Shown here one piece after another: positions 45,105-56,482 of a stretch of 64,000 nucleotides of DNA (position 1 is the stretch's first letter; the number at the start of each line of letters is the position of its first letter). Location of the stretch: contig NZ_JACEOG010000002.1 in the NCBI RefSeq assembly GCF_013868155.1, forward strand, positions 248,001 through 312,000. Reading direction: 5' to 3'. The notes below the pieces were generated by a model that saw only the letters and a program-made list of their open reading frames with translations, had not been told where the DNA came from and made no database searches. The DNA comes from Aeromicrobium phoceense. GTDB lineage: Bacteria > Actinomycetota > Actinomycetes > Propionibacteriales > Nocardioidaceae. Position numbers and translations under genes: made by a program.

Positions 45105-45532
45105 GCCCGCGTCGCTGGGCCCTGCGCGCCGGCCTGGCCACCATCGCGGTGTGCACGGTCGTGGCGGGCCTCGTGGTCGGCACCGAAGGCGTGGTGGGCG
45201 CCCTGATCGGCGGGGTCATCGTGCTGGGGTTCTTCGGTGCGACCCCCACCGTGCTCGGCCCGGTCGCCAAGGCCACGCCTGCGCTGTCCTTGATGTTCGC
45301 GATGATCTTCTTCCTCACCAAGGTCGTCGCCCTGTTCGCGCTCTTCGTGGTCCTGCGGCGCTCGGCCGGCGAATCCGGTCCGATCGACGCCGAGTCGGTG
45401 TCGGTCACCGTGATCGCCACCACGATGGTGTGGCTCGGCGCCCGGGTCCTCGACGCCACCCGGGAGCGAACCCCGATCTACGACCTGCCCGAGCAGAAGC
45501 CCGCCGAACCGGGCGAAACGCCTCGGGACTGA
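45101..45532 (+). CDS. AtpI-like membrane protein preceding the ATP synthase operon
   Basis: A 143-residue protein with four membrane helices (about 10-28, 32-50, 62-85 and 100-120). It corresponds by position and size to the ATP synthase I-type protein found before atp genes in actinobacteria; a role in c-ring or magnesium handling is proposed for relatives. GTG 45101 overlaps the WecA stop (GTGA). The C-terminus (about 120-143) is polar. Confidence 0.7.
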   Translation: MSPRRWALRAGLATIAVCTVVAGLVVGTEGVVGALIGGVIVLGFFGATPTVLGPVAKATPALSLMFAMIFFLTKVVALFALFVVLRRSAGESGPIDAESVSVTVIATTMVWLGARVLDATRERTPIYDLPEQKPAEPGETPRD

Positions 45533-45581
45533 ACGTTCCGGGCGCTCGTACGGGGCGCCCGCGCGGGGCCGCGCCGACGAA

Positions 45582-45595
45582 GTGAAAAGTTTCAC
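45582..45595. promoter_or_regulatory. CRP/GlxR-like site before the ATP synthase genes
   Basis: GTGA-AAAGTT-TCAC matches the CRP-type consensus GTGA-N6-TCAC with both half sites perfect. It lies 33 bases upstream of a TAGATT -10-like element (45628-45633). In Corynebacterium the CRP homologue GlxR controls the ATP synthase genes; direct binding here is inference. Confidence 0.65.
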
Positions 45596-45642
45596 GACCT
45601 GCCTGCAGCGGCTGCAAACGTCCCTGATAGATTCGGGGTGCA

Positions 45643-45834
45643 ATGAACGACGCACCCCCACCGCAGGACCCGTGGGTCGCCTTCGGTCGTGTGGCCGGGG
45701 GAGTGATCTTCTACGGTGGAGCAGGGTTCCTGCTCGACCGATGGTGGGACACGTCGTTCATGGTCGCCATCGGCGTGGTGGTGGGTGCCGCACTGGGCAT
45801 CTACACCGTCGCGATGGCGCAACGCGAGAGCTGA
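45643..45834 (+). CDS. AtpZ/AtpI-family protein
   Basis: A 63-residue protein with two membrane helices (about 14-31, VAGGVIFYGGAGFLLD; and 38-56, SFMVAIGVVVGAALGIYTV), matching the AtpZ family encoded at the head of ATP synthase operons. Relatives bind divalent cations and may help assemble the a subunit or supply magnesium. ATG 45643 sits 9 bases after TAGATT. The start of atpB is 64 bases on. Confidence 0.85.
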   Translation: MNDAPPPQDPWVAFGRVAGGVIFYGGAGFLLDRWWDTSFMVAIGVVVGAALGIYTVAMAQRES

Positions 45835-45898
45835 TCCGCGTGAACTGCCGACCGACGTCGGGGCCGACAGGGGCTCGACGCCACAGAAGGGTGATCGA

Positions 45899-46714
45899 TT
45901 GTCCGCCGTGACGACCACCGTGCTGAACGCCGCCTCGGACTCCGAGGGCGGCTTCGCCGCTCCGGGACCTGGCAGCTTCGAACTCCCGCCGGTCTTCCAC
46001 ATCGGTGACCTCGGTGTCACGAAGCCGATGCTCCTGCTGGCGCTCTCCGTGCCGCTGATCGTGGGCTTCTTCTGGGCCGCGTCCAAGCGCCAGGCCGTCG
46101 TGCCGGGCCGCCTGCAGTTCGCCGGCGAGTACGTCTACGGGTTCGTGCGCAACGGCGTCGCTCGGGACTCGATCGGCTCGCACGACTTCCTCAAGTTCGT
46201 GCCCCTGCTCTTCACGCTGTTCACCTTCGTCCTGGTGAACAACTACTTCAGCCTCATCCCGTTCCTGCAGTTCCCGTCGTTCTCCCGGTTCGGCTTCGTC
46301 GTCCCGATCGCCCTGCTGGTGTGGGTCATCTACAACGGCGTCGGCATCGCAAAGCACGGCTTCGGCGGCTACCTGCGCCACGTCTGCATCCCCGGCGGCA
46401 TCACCGGCCCGATCCTGGCGCTGATCATTCCGCTGGAGTTCCTCTCCACGATCTTGGTCCGCCCGGCCACGCTGGCACTGCGTCTCTTCGCCAACATGTT
46501 CGCCGGCCACCTGCTGCTGATCCTGTTCGCCACGGGCGCTGCCTACCTCATCCTCGACTCCGGCAACCCCTGGTACGCGCCGGTCGGCGTGCTGTCCTTC
46601 CTGATGGGCGTCGCCGTGAGCTTCCTCGAGCTGCTGGTGCTGTTCCTGCAGGCCTACGTCTTCACCCTGCTGTCCGCGATGTACATCGGCGGGGCACTCG
46701 CCGACGAGCACTGA
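45899..46714 (+). CDS. atpB: ATP synthase F0 subunit a
   Basis: A 271-residue membrane stator that forms the proton half-channels beside the c-ring. The conserved LRPATLALRLFANMFAGHLLL-type helix is present with the key Arg in ALRLFANM, and STILVRPATL just before it. Five or six helices are predicted. TTG 45899 is my start because AGAAGG lies 8 bases upstream; the GTG at 45908 would be 17 bases away. Starts with TTG are rare but occur in high-GC operons. Confidence 0.95.
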   Translation: MSAVTTTVLNAASDSEGGFAAPGPGSFELPPVFHIGDLGVTKPMLLLALSVPLIVGFFWAASKRQAVVPGRLQFAGEYVYGFVRNGVARDSIGSHDFLKFVPLLFTLFTFVLVNNYFSLIPFLQFPSFSRFGFVVPIALLVWVIYNGVGIAKHGFGGYLRHVCIPGGITGPILALIIPLEFLSTILVRPATLALRLFANMFAGHLLLILFATGAAYLILDSGNPWYAPVGVLSFLMGVAVSFLELLVLFLQAYVFTLLSAMYIGGALADEH

Positions 46715-46791
46715 TCGTCGGTCACAACTCCATAACCCTCAGTTTTCGCTAACCGACGGCGCTCGTGCGTCGTCAACGAAAGGAAAAACCC

Positions 46792-47007
46792 GTGGATCTC
46801 GAAACCCTCGGCTCCCTGAACATGATCGGCTACGGCCTGGCGGCCGTGGGCCCCGGCATCGGCATCGGTCTGATCTTCGCCGCGTACATCAACGGCGTGG
46901 CCCGCCAGCCCGAGGCCCAGAGCCGCCTCCAGTCGATCGCGATCCTCGGCTTCGCCCTGGCCGAGGCCCTGGCCATCATCGGCATCGCGCTCGCCTTCGT
47001 CCTCTGA
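46792..47007 (+). CDS. atpE: ATP synthase F0 subunit c
   Basis: A 71-residue hairpin of two membrane helices. The proton-carrying acidic residue lies in [12 protein letters not shown] in the second helix, and the polar loop is [11 protein letters not shown] sharp loop and Gly-rich first helix ([17 protein letters not shown]) are typical. GTG 46792 follows AAAGGAAAAACC. A 7-bp stem could form between 46716-46722 and 46752-46758 ahead of it, possibly tuning its high output relative to its neighbours. Confidence 0.97.
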   Translation: MDLETLGSLNMIGYGLAAVGPGIGIGLIFAAYINGVARQPEAQSRLQSIAILGFALAEALAIIGIALAFVL

Positions 47008-47026
47008 CAACGTCAGGAACTGACTG

Positions 47027-47569
47027 ATGTACTCCACGATTCTCGCCACGGCTGCCGAAGGCGAGGAGCACAACCCGCTGGTGCCGATCCTCTCTGAGGT
47101 CGTGCTGTCGCTGGTCGTCTTCGCGATTCTGTACTTCCTCGTGAGGAAGTACGTCGTTCCCAACTTCGAGAAGGCCTACGCCGAGCGCACGGCCGCGATC
47201 GAGGGCGGGATCGAGGAGGCGCAGTCGGCGCAGAAGGAAGCCCAGGCCGCGCTCGAGCAGTACACCGCGCAGCTGGCCGACGCCCGGCACGAGGCCGCCG
47301 CCATCCGTGAGGAGGCGCGCGAGCAGGGTGCCCAGATCGTCGTCGAGATGCGCGAGCAGGCTCAGGCCGAGTCCGCGCGCATCGTCTCGGCGGCGCAGGC
47401 CCAGATCGCTGCCGAGCGCCAGCAGGCGATCGCGCAGCTCAAGTCCGAGGTCGGCGGCATGGCCACCGAGCTCGCGGGCCGGATCGTCGGCGAGTCCCTC
47501 GCCGACACCGACGCGCAGCGTCGTTCCGTCCAGCGCTTCATCGACGAACTCGAGGGGTCGGCCAACTGA
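47027..47569 (+). CDS. atpF: ATP synthase subunit b
   Basis: A 180-residue b subunit: one N-terminal membrane helix (about 20-42, LSEVVLSLVVFAILYFLV) and a long charged coiled coil (about 50-170) that forms the peripheral stalk. It is a free b subunit, unlike the b-delta fusion of mycobacteria. Its stop overlaps the atpH start (TGATG). Confidence 0.96.
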   Translation: MYSTILATAAEGEEHNPLVPILSEVVLSLVVFAILYFLVRKYVVPNFEKAYAERTAAIEGGIEEAQSAQKEAQAALEQYTAQLADARHEAAAIREEAREQGAQIVVEMREQAQAESARIVSAAQAQIAAERQQAIAQLKSEVGGMATELAGRIVGESLADTDAQRRSVQRFIDELEGSAN

Positions 47570-48372
47570 TGCGTGGATCGTCTGCCAAGTCGCTCGACGA
47601 CACCCTGACCGCGGTCGCCGCGGTCCCGGGTGCGTCGGCGGCCCAGGTCGGCGCCGAGCTCTTCGGCATCGTCTCGGCGCTCGACTCGGCCGTGGCCGCC
47701 CGACGCGTTCTGACCGATCCGTCGACCGAGGCCGAGGGCAAGCGCACGCTCGCCGCCGGCATCTTCGAGGGCAAGGTCGCCGCGGACACGCTCACGGTGC
47801 TCTCCAGCGCCGTCAGCGGTCGCTGGGCCGCTGGGCGTGACCTGACCGACGGTCTCGAGATCGCCGGCGTCGCGGCCTACACCCGCGCCGCCGACGAGGC
47901 CGGCCAGGGCGACATCCTGGAGAACGAGCTGTTCGAGGCCGGACGGGTCATCCACGACTCCGACGAGCTCCGACGGGTCGTCTCCGACCGGTCGGTCCCG
48001 GCCTCGGCCCGCACCACGTTGCTCCAGGACGTGTTCCGCGGCAAGGTCTCCGACTCGACCCTGGCCCTGCTCTCGCAGGCAGCGGTGGCTCGCACCGGTT
48101 CGTTCGAGCGGGTCCTGGAGGCGTTCAGCCGCCAGGTCGCCGCACGTGAGGACCGGCTCGTCGCCGTGGCTCGCGTCGCGTACGACCTCGACGACACCGA
48201 GCGTCAGCGACTCACCGATGCGCTCTCGCGGCGCTACGGACGGGAGATCCAGCTCAACACCGTGGTCGATCCGTCCGTCATCGGCGGCATCGCCGTCTCC
48301 GTGGGCGACGAGGTCGTCGACGCCACCATGTCCACCCGCCTCGAGGCCGCACGCCGGCGCATCGCAGGCTGA
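47569..48372 (+). CDS. atpH: ATP synthase subunit delta
   Basis: A 267-residue delta subunit that joins the peripheral stalk to the F1 head. It is longer than the 177-residue E. coli protein, as is usual in actinobacteria; the conserved C-terminal region (YGREIQLNTVVDPSVIGGIAVSVGDEVVDATMSTRLEA) is complete. The ATG at 47569 overlaps the atpF stop by one base. Confidence 0.95.
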   Translation: MRGSSAKSLDDTLTAVAAVPGASAAQVGAELFGIVSALDSAVAARRVLTDPSTEAEGKRTLAAGIFEGKVAADTLTVLSSAVSGRWAAGRDLTDGLEIAGVAAYTRAADEAGQGDILENELFEAGRVIHDSDELRRVVSDRSVPASARTTLLQDVFRGKVSDSTLALLSQAAVARTGSFERVLEAFSRQVAAREDRLVAVARVAYDLDDTERQRLTDALSRRYGREIQLNTVVDPSVIGGIAVSVGDEVVDATMSTRLEAARRRIAG

Positions 48373-48411
48373 CCAGAACGCACCGTTCGCACAAGAAGGC
48401 AGGCACACAGC

Positions 48412-50055
48412 ATGACTGAACTCTCGATTCGTCCGGAGGAGATCCGCGACGCGTTGCAGAAGTTCGTGTCGGACTACACCCCGACGCAGGGCGAGGCCGA
48501 AGAGGTCGGCATCGTCGCGTCGGCGGCCGACGGCATCGCGCAGGTCGAGGGTCTTCCCTCAGCGATGGCCAACGAACTGCTCGAGTTCGAGGACGGCACC
48601 CTCGGTCTGGCGCTGAACCTCGACGTCCGCCAGATCGGCGTCGTCATCCTCGGTGACTTCGCCGGCATCGAAGAAGGCCAGAAGGTCAAGCGCACGGGCG
48701 AGGTTCTCTCGGTCCCCGTGGGCGAGGGCTACCTCGGACGCGTCGTCGACCCGCTCGGCAACCCGATCGACGGCCTCGGCGAGATCACCGGCATCGAGGA
48801 GCGTCGCGCCCTGGAGCTCCAGGCGCCGAACGTGATGCAGCGCAAGAGCGTCCACGAGCCCCTGATGACCGGCCTCAAGGCGATCGACTCGCTGACCCCG
48901 GTCGGCCGCGGCCAGCGCCAGCTGATCATCGGTGACCGCCAGACCGGCAAGACCGCCATCGCGATCGACACGATCATCAACCAGAAGGAGTTCTGGGAGT
49001 CGGGCGATCCGAGCAAGCAGGTCCGCTGCATCTACGTCGGCATCGGTCAGAAGGGCTCGACCATCGCCAGCGTGCGCGGCGCCCTCGAGGCGGCCGGCGC
49101 GCTGGAGTACACGACGATCGTCGCATCCCCCGCATCGGACTCGGCCGGCTTCAAGTACCTGGCCCCGTACACCGGCTCGGCCATCGGCCAGCACTGGATG
49201 TACCAGAGCAAGCACGTCCTGATCATCTTCGACGACCTGTCGAAGCAGGCCGAGGCCTACCGCGCCGTGTCGCTGCTGCTGCGTCGCCCGCCGGGCCGCG
49301 AGGCCTACCCCGGCGACGTGTTCTACCTGCACTCGCGGCTGCTCGAGCGTTGCGCCAAGCTCAGCGACGACCTGGGCGCGGGCTCGATGACCGGCCTGCC
49401 GATCATCGAGACCAAGGCCAACGACGTGTCGGCGTACATCCCGACCAACGTCATCTCGATCACCGACGGTCAGATCTTCCTGCAGTCGGACCTGTTCAAC
49501 GCCAACCAGCGTCCCGCGGTCGATGTCGGCATCTCGGTGTCGCGCGTCGGCGGCTCGGCGATGACCAAGGCGATGAAGGCCGTCACCGGCTCGCTCAAGG
49601 TCGAGCTCGCCCAGTACCGCGCCATGGAGGCGTTCGCGATGTTCGCGTCCGACCTCGATGCCGCGTCCAAGGCCCAGCTCGCCCGCGGCCAGCGCCTCAT
49701 GGAGCTGTTCAAGCAGGCGCAGTACGACCCGTTCTCGATGGAGAAGCAGGTCGTCTCACTCTGGGCCGCCACCACCGGCAAGCTCGACGCCGTGCCGGTC
49801 TCGGACATCCACCGCTTCGAGGCCGAGTTCCAGGACTACGTCAAGCGTTCGCACCCCGGGGTGCTCGACGCGATCCGCGAGAGCGGCAAGTTCGAGGACT
49901 CCAGCGCCCAGGCGCTTGACGAGGCCTACGACTCGTTCCTCGACCAGTTCGAGACCGGTGACGGTGAGTCGATCAAGGCCGGGCACGAAGAGTTCGACGC
50001 CCTCGCCGACGAGGACGTCGAGCAGGAGCAGATCGTCCGACAGAAGCGAGGCTGA
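48412..50055 (+). CDS. atpA: ATP synthase subunit alpha
   Basis: A 547-residue non-catalytic nucleotide-binding subunit. The P-loop is [15 protein letters not shown] near residue 175. It ends with about 35 residues beyond the usual bacterial length ([20 protein letters not shown], then QIVRQKRG). A similar tail in mycobacterial alpha helps suppress ATP hydrolysis. ATG 48412 is preceded by AAGAAGGCAGGC. Confidence 0.97.
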   Translation: MTELSIRPEEIRDALQKFVSDYTPTQGEAEEVGIVASAADGIAQVEGLPSAMANELLEFEDGTLGLALNLDVRQIGVVILGDFAGIEEGQKVKRTGEVLSVPVGEGYLGRVVDPLGNPIDGLGEITGIEERRALELQAPNVMQRKSVHEPLMTGLKAIDSLTPVGRGQRQLIIGDRQTGKTAIAIDTIINQKEFWESGDPSKQVRCIYVGIGQKGSTIASVRGALEAAGALEYTTIVASPASDSAGFKYLAPYTGSAIGQHWMYQSKHVLIIFDDLSKQAEAYRAVSLLLRRPPGREAYPGDVFYLHSRLLERCAKLSDDLGAGSMTGLPIIETKANDVSAYIPTNVISITDGQIFLQSDLFNANQRPAVDVGISVSRVGGSAMTKAMKAVTGSLKVELAQYRAMEAFAMFASDLDAASKAQLARGQRLMELFKQAQYDPFSMEKQVVSLWAATTGKLDAVPVSDIHRFEAEFQDYVKRSHPGVLDAIRESGKFEDSSAQALDEAYDSFLDQFETGDGESIKAGHEEFDALADEDVEQEQIVRQKRG

Positions 50056-50057
50056 CG

Positions 50058-52452
<2,395 letters not shown>

Positions 52453-52463
52453 GGTCCGCTGAC

Positions 52464-52835
52464 ATGACACTGCAGATCGAGCTCGTCGCCGCCGACCGCG
52501 TCGTGTGGTCGGGTGAGGCCCGTGAGGTCATCGCCCGTACCGCCGAGGGCGACATCGGCGTGCTCACCGGCCATGCGCCGCTGCTGTCGCTGCTGGTGCC
52601 CGGTGTCGTCGAGATCTTCCCCGTCGAGGGCGACACCGTGCGTGCCGCCGTCGCCGAGGGGTTCATCTCGGTCGCCGCCGACCGCGTGTCGATCCTGTCC
52701 GAGGACACGTTCCTCGCCGACGAGGTCGACGAGTCGGCCACCCAGGCTGAGCTGGAGAAGGCCCGGTCGTCCGAGGACGACCTGGCCGTCCGCCGTGCCG
52801 AGGCGAAGCTGCGCCTCATCGGCAAGGCGTCCTGA
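52464..52835 (+). CDS. atpC: ATP synthase subunit epsilon
   Basis: A 123-residue epsilon subunit: N-terminal beta-sandwich (about 1-84, with GDIGVLTGHAPLLSLLVPG) and a short C-terminal two-helix part. The helical part is shorter than in E. coli, as in other actinobacteria, which often means weak inhibition by epsilon. ATG 52464 has GAGG 9 bases before it. Confidence 0.95.
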   Translation: MTLQIELVAADRVVWSGEAREVIARTAEGDIGVLTGHAPLLSLLVPGVVEIFPVEGDTVRAAVAEGFISVAADRVSILSEDTFLADEVDESATQAELEKARSSEDDLAVRRAEAKLRLIGKAS

Positions 52836-52858
52836 TGGTGATCGCGAGGCAGTGATCG

Positions 52859-53305
52859 ATGCCGCTCTGGTTGTGGCTGGTCGACTCCCTCGCGATCATC
52901 GTCGTGCTGGGCCTGCTGTTCCTCGGCGGGCTCGTCGCCCGGCGGCGCTGGATCGCCCGCAAGGGCGTGACCTTCGAACTGAGCGTGAACCGTGGCGCCG
53001 AGCACTCAGCCTCCGGCTGGGTGCTCGGCGTCGCGGTCTATCGCGACGACGCCATCGACTGGTACCGCACCTTCTCCTTCTCGGCGCGTCCCCGACACCG
53101 GTTCGTCCGTGGGGGAGTGCTCATCGAGGGCCGCCGCCAGCCCGAGGGTGCCGAGGCGTACGCGCTGCACGACGGGCACATCGTGGTGCGCACCGAGAAC
53201 GCCGAGGGGATCGAGCAGTTCGCGCTGAGCCCGAACTCGCTCACCGGGCTGCTCTCGTGGCTGGAGTCCTCGCCGCCCGGGCGCGGCGTCAACAACGTCC
53301 TGTGA
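52859..53305 (+). CDS. DUF2550-family protein
   Basis: A 148-residue protein with one N-terminal membrane helix (about 8-28, SLAIIVVLGLLFLGGLVA), then a cytosolic-type beta-rich domain. It matches DUF2550, regularly encoded right after atpC in actinobacteria. Conserved residues include ELSVNRG, GWVLGVAVY and LEVFR-like FSARPRHRF. Its function is not known; the location suggests a link to the ATP synthase or envelope. ATG 52859 is 23 bases after the atpC stop. Confidence 0.85.
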   Translation: MPLWLWLVDSLAIIVVLGLLFLGGLVARRRWIARKGVTFELSVNRGAEHSASGWVLGVAVYRDDAIDWYRTFSFSARPRHRFVRGGVLIEGRRQPEGAEAYALHDGHIVVRTENAEGIEQFALSPNSLTGLLSWLESSPPGRGVNNVL

Positions 53306-53373
53306 CCTGAACTGGTGCGGCGGACCTTGCCGTTTCGGTTGCCGAGCGCTCGCTTAACCCTCACACTGATGAC

Positions 53374-53499
53374 ATGAAGAAGCTCATCGCTGCAGTCCTC
53401 CTCGCCCTCGCTGTCGCCGCCGGTACGGTCGCGTCGCCCGCCCAGGCGGACGACACCTCCAGCATCAAGATCCGTGTTCAGGCGATCGACTGGATGTGA
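53374..53499 (+). CDS. 41-residue predicted secreted peptide
   Basis: A 41-residue open frame with a textbook Sec signal peptide: basic n-region MKKL, hydrophobic core (IAAVLLALAVAAGTVA), and an AQA cleavage site (residues 23-25). Cleavage would release a 16-residue peptide, DDTSSIKIRVQAIDWM. No match to any family I know. A ribosome binding site is weak. The gap to the DUF2550 gene is 68 bases and to the next gene 31 bases, so it is an independent small gene. The signal-peptide quality and codon use support it; a function is unknown. Confidence 0.6.
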   Translation: MKKLIAAVLLALAVAAGTVASPAQADDTSSIKIRVQAIDWM

Positions 53500-53530
53500 G
53501 CCGCTGAGGCCACACCTCTAGGGTGAACCC

Positions 53531-54112
53531 ATGGTTCACCTCACGAAGATCTACACCCGAACAGGTGACGACGGCACCACCAACCTCGTCGACTTCAGCC
53601 GCACGTCGAAGAACGACGTGCGGCTGATCGTCTATGCCGACGTCGACGAGGCGAACAGCCAGATCGGTGTCGCGCTGGCCACGGGTGAGCTCGACGCCGA
53701 CGTCACGGCGGTGCTGACGCACATCCAGAACGACCTGTTCGACCTGGGCTCCGACGTCGGCAACCCGATCGTGGCCGAGCCCAAGTACGTCCCGCTGCGG
53801 GTCGAGCCCGACTACGTCGAGCGGCTCGAGCAGTGGTGCGACCGCTTCAACGAGGTCACCCCGAAGCTGGACTCGTTCATCCTGCCCGGCGGCACTCTCG
53901 CCGCCGCCCACCTCCACGTGGCGCGCACCGTGACGCGCCGCGCCGAGCGTGCCGCCTGGCGCGCGATCGAGGAGCACGGCGACACGGTCAACGTGCTCGT
54001 GGCGAAGTACCTCAACCGGCTGAGCGACCTGCTGTTCATCCTCGGCCGCTACGCGAACCGCGAGCGCGGCGACGTGCTCTGGGTCCCCGGCGGCGATCGC
54101 TCCGGCGCCTGA
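53531..54112 (+). CDS. PduO-type cob(I)yrinic acid a,c-diamide adenosyltransferase
   Basis: A 193-residue enzyme that makes adenosylcobalamin from ATP and cob(I)alamin. The ATP loop is TRTGDDGTTNL, and the conserved Arg/Glu region VARTVTRRAERAAW follows. It is probably leaderless: TAGGGT (53519-53524) ends 6 bases before ATG 53531. The next gene is a B12-dependent mutase, so it supplies that cofactor. Confidence 0.94.
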   Translation: MVHLTKIYTRTGDDGTTNLVDFSRTSKNDVRLIVYADVDEANSQIGVALATGELDADVTAVLTHIQNDLFDLGSDVGNPIVAEPKYVPLRVEPDYVERLEQWCDRFNEVTPKLDSFILPGGTLAAAHLHVARTVTRRAERAAWRAIEEHGDTVNVLVAKYLNRLSDLLFILGRYANRERGDVLWVPGGDRSGA

Positions 54113-54181
54113 GCCACGCGCGGGGGCGAGCGCTGGGTGGACCGTCGTTCGCACGTCCGGGGCCAGCGGTACCCTTGCCGC

Positions 54182-56167
54182 ATGTCAGTGCAGCCTGATC
54201 GCCCGTGGGTGATGCGAACCTACGCCGGCCACAGCTCCGCAGCCGAGTCCAACGCGCTCTACCGACGCAATCTGTCGAAGGGCCAGACCGGTCTGTCGGT
54301 CGCCTTCGACCTGCCGACGCAGACGGGGTACGACCCCGACCACGTCCTGTCGCGCGGCGAGGTCGGCAAGGTCGGCGTGCCGATCCCTCACCTGGGTGCG
54401 ATGCGTCGTCTCTTCGAGGACATCCCGCTCTCGGAGATGAACACGTCGATGACCATCAACGCCACGGCCATGTGGCTGCTGGCGATGTACCAGGTGGCCG
54501 CCGAGGAGCAGGGTGTCGACGCGTCGGCCCTGGCCGGCACGACGCAGAACGACATCATCAAGGAGTACCTGTCGCGCGGAACCTACGTGTTCCCGCCCGA
54601 GGCCTCGCTGCGCCTGACCACCGACATGATCGCGTACACGGTCGCGAACATCCCGAAGTGGAACCCGCTGAACATCTGCAGCTACCACCTGCAGGAGGCC
54701 GGGGCCACGCCCGTGCAGGAGCTGGCCTTCGCGATGAGCACCGCGATCGCGGTCCTCGACGCGGTCAAGGACTCCGGCCAGGTGCCCGAAGACCAGTTCG
54801 AGCAGGTCGTGGGCCGCATCTCCTTCTTCGTGAACGCCGGCGTGCGCTTCGTCGAGGAGATGTGCAAGATGCGCGCGTTCGGTCGGATGTGGGAGGAGAT
54901 CACCCGCGACCGCTACGGCGTCACCGACCCGAAGATGCGCCGCTTCCGCTACGGCGTGCAGGTCAACTCCCTCGGCCTGACCGAGGCGCAGCCCGAGAAC
55001 AACGTCCAGCGCATCGTCCTGGAGATGCTGGGCGTCACGCTCAGCAAGAACGCCCGCGCGCGTGCCGTGCAGCTGCCGGCATGGAATGAGGCGCTGGGCC
55101 TGCCGCGGCCGTGGGACCAGCAGTGGTCCCTGCGCCTGCAGCAGGTGCTGGCCTACGAGTCCGACCTGCTCGAGTACGGCGACATCTTCGACGGCTCGCA
55201 CGTCATCGAGGCCAAGGTCGACGAGCTGGTCGAGGGCGCGAAGGCCGAGATGGACCGCGTCCAGGCGATGGGCGGCGCCGTCGCCGCCGTCGTCTCGGGC
55301 TACATGAAGCAGGAGCTGGTCACCTCGCACGCCGAGCGGCGCGCGCGGATCGAGTCCGGCGAGATGAAGGTCGTGGGCCTCAACAGCTTCGTCGAGACCG
55401 AGCCGTCGCCGCTGACGGCCGACCTCGACGCCGCCATCATGGTCGCCGACCCGAAGGCCGAGGCGAACGCGATCGCCGACGTCCAGCAGTGGCGCAGCCA
55501 GCGCGACCAGGCCGCCGTCGACGCGGCCCTGGAGGCCGTGCAGCAGCAGGCCAAGACCGACGAGAACCTCATGGCCGCCACGCTCGACGCCGTGCGCGCC
55601 GGTGCCACCGTGGGCGAGTGGTCCGCGGCGCTGCGCGAGGTCTTCGGCGAGTACCGGGCGCCCACGGGCGTGGCAGGAGTGAGTGGCGTGGCCGAAGCCG
55701 GATCCGAACTGACTGCCGTGCGCGAGAAAGTGCGCCAGACCGGCGAGGAGCTGGGCGGACGCCTGCGCTTCCTCGTGGGCAAGCCGGGCCTCGACGGGCA
55801 CTCCAACGGTGCCGAGCAGGTCGCCGTCCGAGCCCGCGACGCCGGCTTCGAGGTCATCTACCAGGGCATCCGGCTGACGCCCGAGCAGATCGTCGCCGCC
55901 GCGGTGGCCGAGGACGTCCACGTCGTGGGCCTGTCGATCCTGTCCGGTTCGCACATGGAGCTCGTGCCCGACGTCCAGAAGGGCCTGGCCGACGCCGGCC
56001 TGACGAACGTGCCGATCATCGTGGGCGGGATCATCCCCGACTCCGACGGCCGCAAGCTCGAGGCCGCCGGCATCGCCGCGGTCTTCACGCCGAAGGACTT
56101 CGGCATGACCGACATCATGTCGCGCGTCGTCGACGAGATCCGCAAGGCCAACGACCTGCCGGTCTGA
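54182..56167 (+). CDS. ecm: Ethylmalonyl-CoA mutase (MeaA-like, adenosylcobalamin-dependent)
   Basis: A 661-residue single-chain mutase. The catalytic barrel (about 1-520) begins with RPWVMRTYAGHSSAAESNALYRRN-like residues and includes LSVAFDLPTQTGYDPDH and PENNVQRIVLEMLGVTLS. The C-terminal B12 domain has the DxHxxG motif (KPGLDGHSNGAEQ), the SxL motif (VGLSILSGSH) and VPIIVGGIIP. The length (about 660) and sequence fit MeaA/Ecm better than methylmalonyl-CoA mutase (about 730) or the large subunit of isobutyryl-CoA mutase. It isomerises (2R)-ethylmalonyl-CoA to methylsuccinyl-CoA. ATG 54182 is 6 bases after TACCCT, so leaderless. Partner genes (crotonyl-CoA reductase, 3-hydroxyacyl-CoA dehydrogenase) lie 3-10 kb away. 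Confidence 0.88.
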   Translation: MSVQPDRPWVMRTYAGHSSAAESNALYRRNLSKGQTGLSVAFDLPTQTGYDPDHVLSRGEVGKVGVPIPHLGAMRRLFEDIPLSEMNTSMTINATAMWLLAMYQVAAEEQGVDASALAGTTQNDIIKEYLSRGTYVFPPEASLRLTTDMIAYTVANIPKWNPLNICSYHLQEAGATPVQELAFAMSTAIAVLDAVKDSGQVPEDQFEQVVGRISFFVNAGVRFVEEMCKMRAFGRMWEEITRDRYGVTDPKMRRFRYGVQVNSLGLTEAQPENNVQRIVLEMLGVTLSKNARARAVQLPAWNEALGLPRPWDQQWSLRLQQVLAYESDLLEYGDIFDGSHVIEAKVDELVEGAKAEMDRVQAMGGAVAAVVSGYMKQELVTSHAERRARIESGEMKVVGLNSFVETEPSPLTADLDAAIMVADPKAEANAIADVQQWRSQRDQAAVDAALEAVQQQAKTDENLMAATLDAVRAGATVGEWSAALREVFGEYRAPTGVAGVSGVAEAGSELTAVREKVRQTGEELGGRLRFLVGKPGLDGHSNGAEQVAVRARDAGFEVIYQGIRLTPEQIVAAAVAEDVHVVGLSILSGSHMELVPDVQKGLADAGLTNVPIIVGGIIPDSDGRKLEAAGIAAVFTPKDFGMTDIMSRVVDEIRKANDLPV

Positions 56168-56169
56168 TC

Positions 56170-56208
56170 ACGAGAGGACAGGCGCGCGAAGGCTCGCCTG
56201 TCCTTCGT
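56170..56208. terminator. Terminator after the mutase
   Basis: AGGACAGGCG (56175-56184) pairs perfectly with CGCCTGTCCT (56195-56204) and the flanking ACGA/TCGT extends the stem (one bulged base). It sits directly after the stop codon. Confidence 0.8.
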
Positions 56209-56262
56209 GGCGACGGCGGGTCCGGACCAATAGGCTCGGCGTGATCGAAGCAGTCGAAGTGA

Positions 56263-56472
56263 TCAGGCGGCCAACGGCTTGGTCTTGGTCTTGGAGGGTT
56301 TCGAGGACTTCTTCTTGTCCTTGTCCTTCTTCTTGACCTTGACCAGCTTGCGCTTCTTGACGGTGTAGCCGTCGGGGAGGGTGCCTTCGGCCATCATGCG
56401 AATCGGGCAGCGCTTGCAGCGCGGCTTGCTCACGCAGCACTTCTTCTTCGGCGGCTTCGGCACACCCACCAC
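56263..56472 (-). CDS. Small Cys- and Lys-rich protein
   Basis: A 69-residue protein with CC and CxxC-type cysteines in the first part (KKKCCVSKPRCKRCPIRM) and a long Lys-rich tail (KKKDKDKKKSSKPSKTKT). The pattern could bind zinc or an iron-sulfur cluster, and the tail could bind nucleic acid. Similar unnamed proteins occur in actinobacteria. GTG 56472 is the outermost start; GTG 56469 and 56463 are alternatives. It is divergent from ferritin and shares the iron-box region, so it may be iron-regulated. Confidence 0.75.
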   Translation of the reverse strand: MVGVPKPPKKKCCVSKPRCKRCPIRMMAEGTLPDGYTVKKRKLVKVKKKDKDKKKSSKPSKTKTKPLAA

Positions 56473-56482
56473 GGTACAGCGC

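Noticed and set aside
53500-54181. Cobalamin riboswitch ahead of the adenosyltransferase or mutase
   Set aside because: Only 31 and 69 bases separate the genes, and both starts look leaderless; no room for the conserved riboswitch core.
54182-56167. Methylmalonyl-CoA mutase or isobutyryl-CoA mutase
   Set aside because: The single chain of 661 residues with this N-terminus and a nearby crotonyl-CoA reductase fits ethylmalonyl-CoA mutase better; an assay would be decisive.
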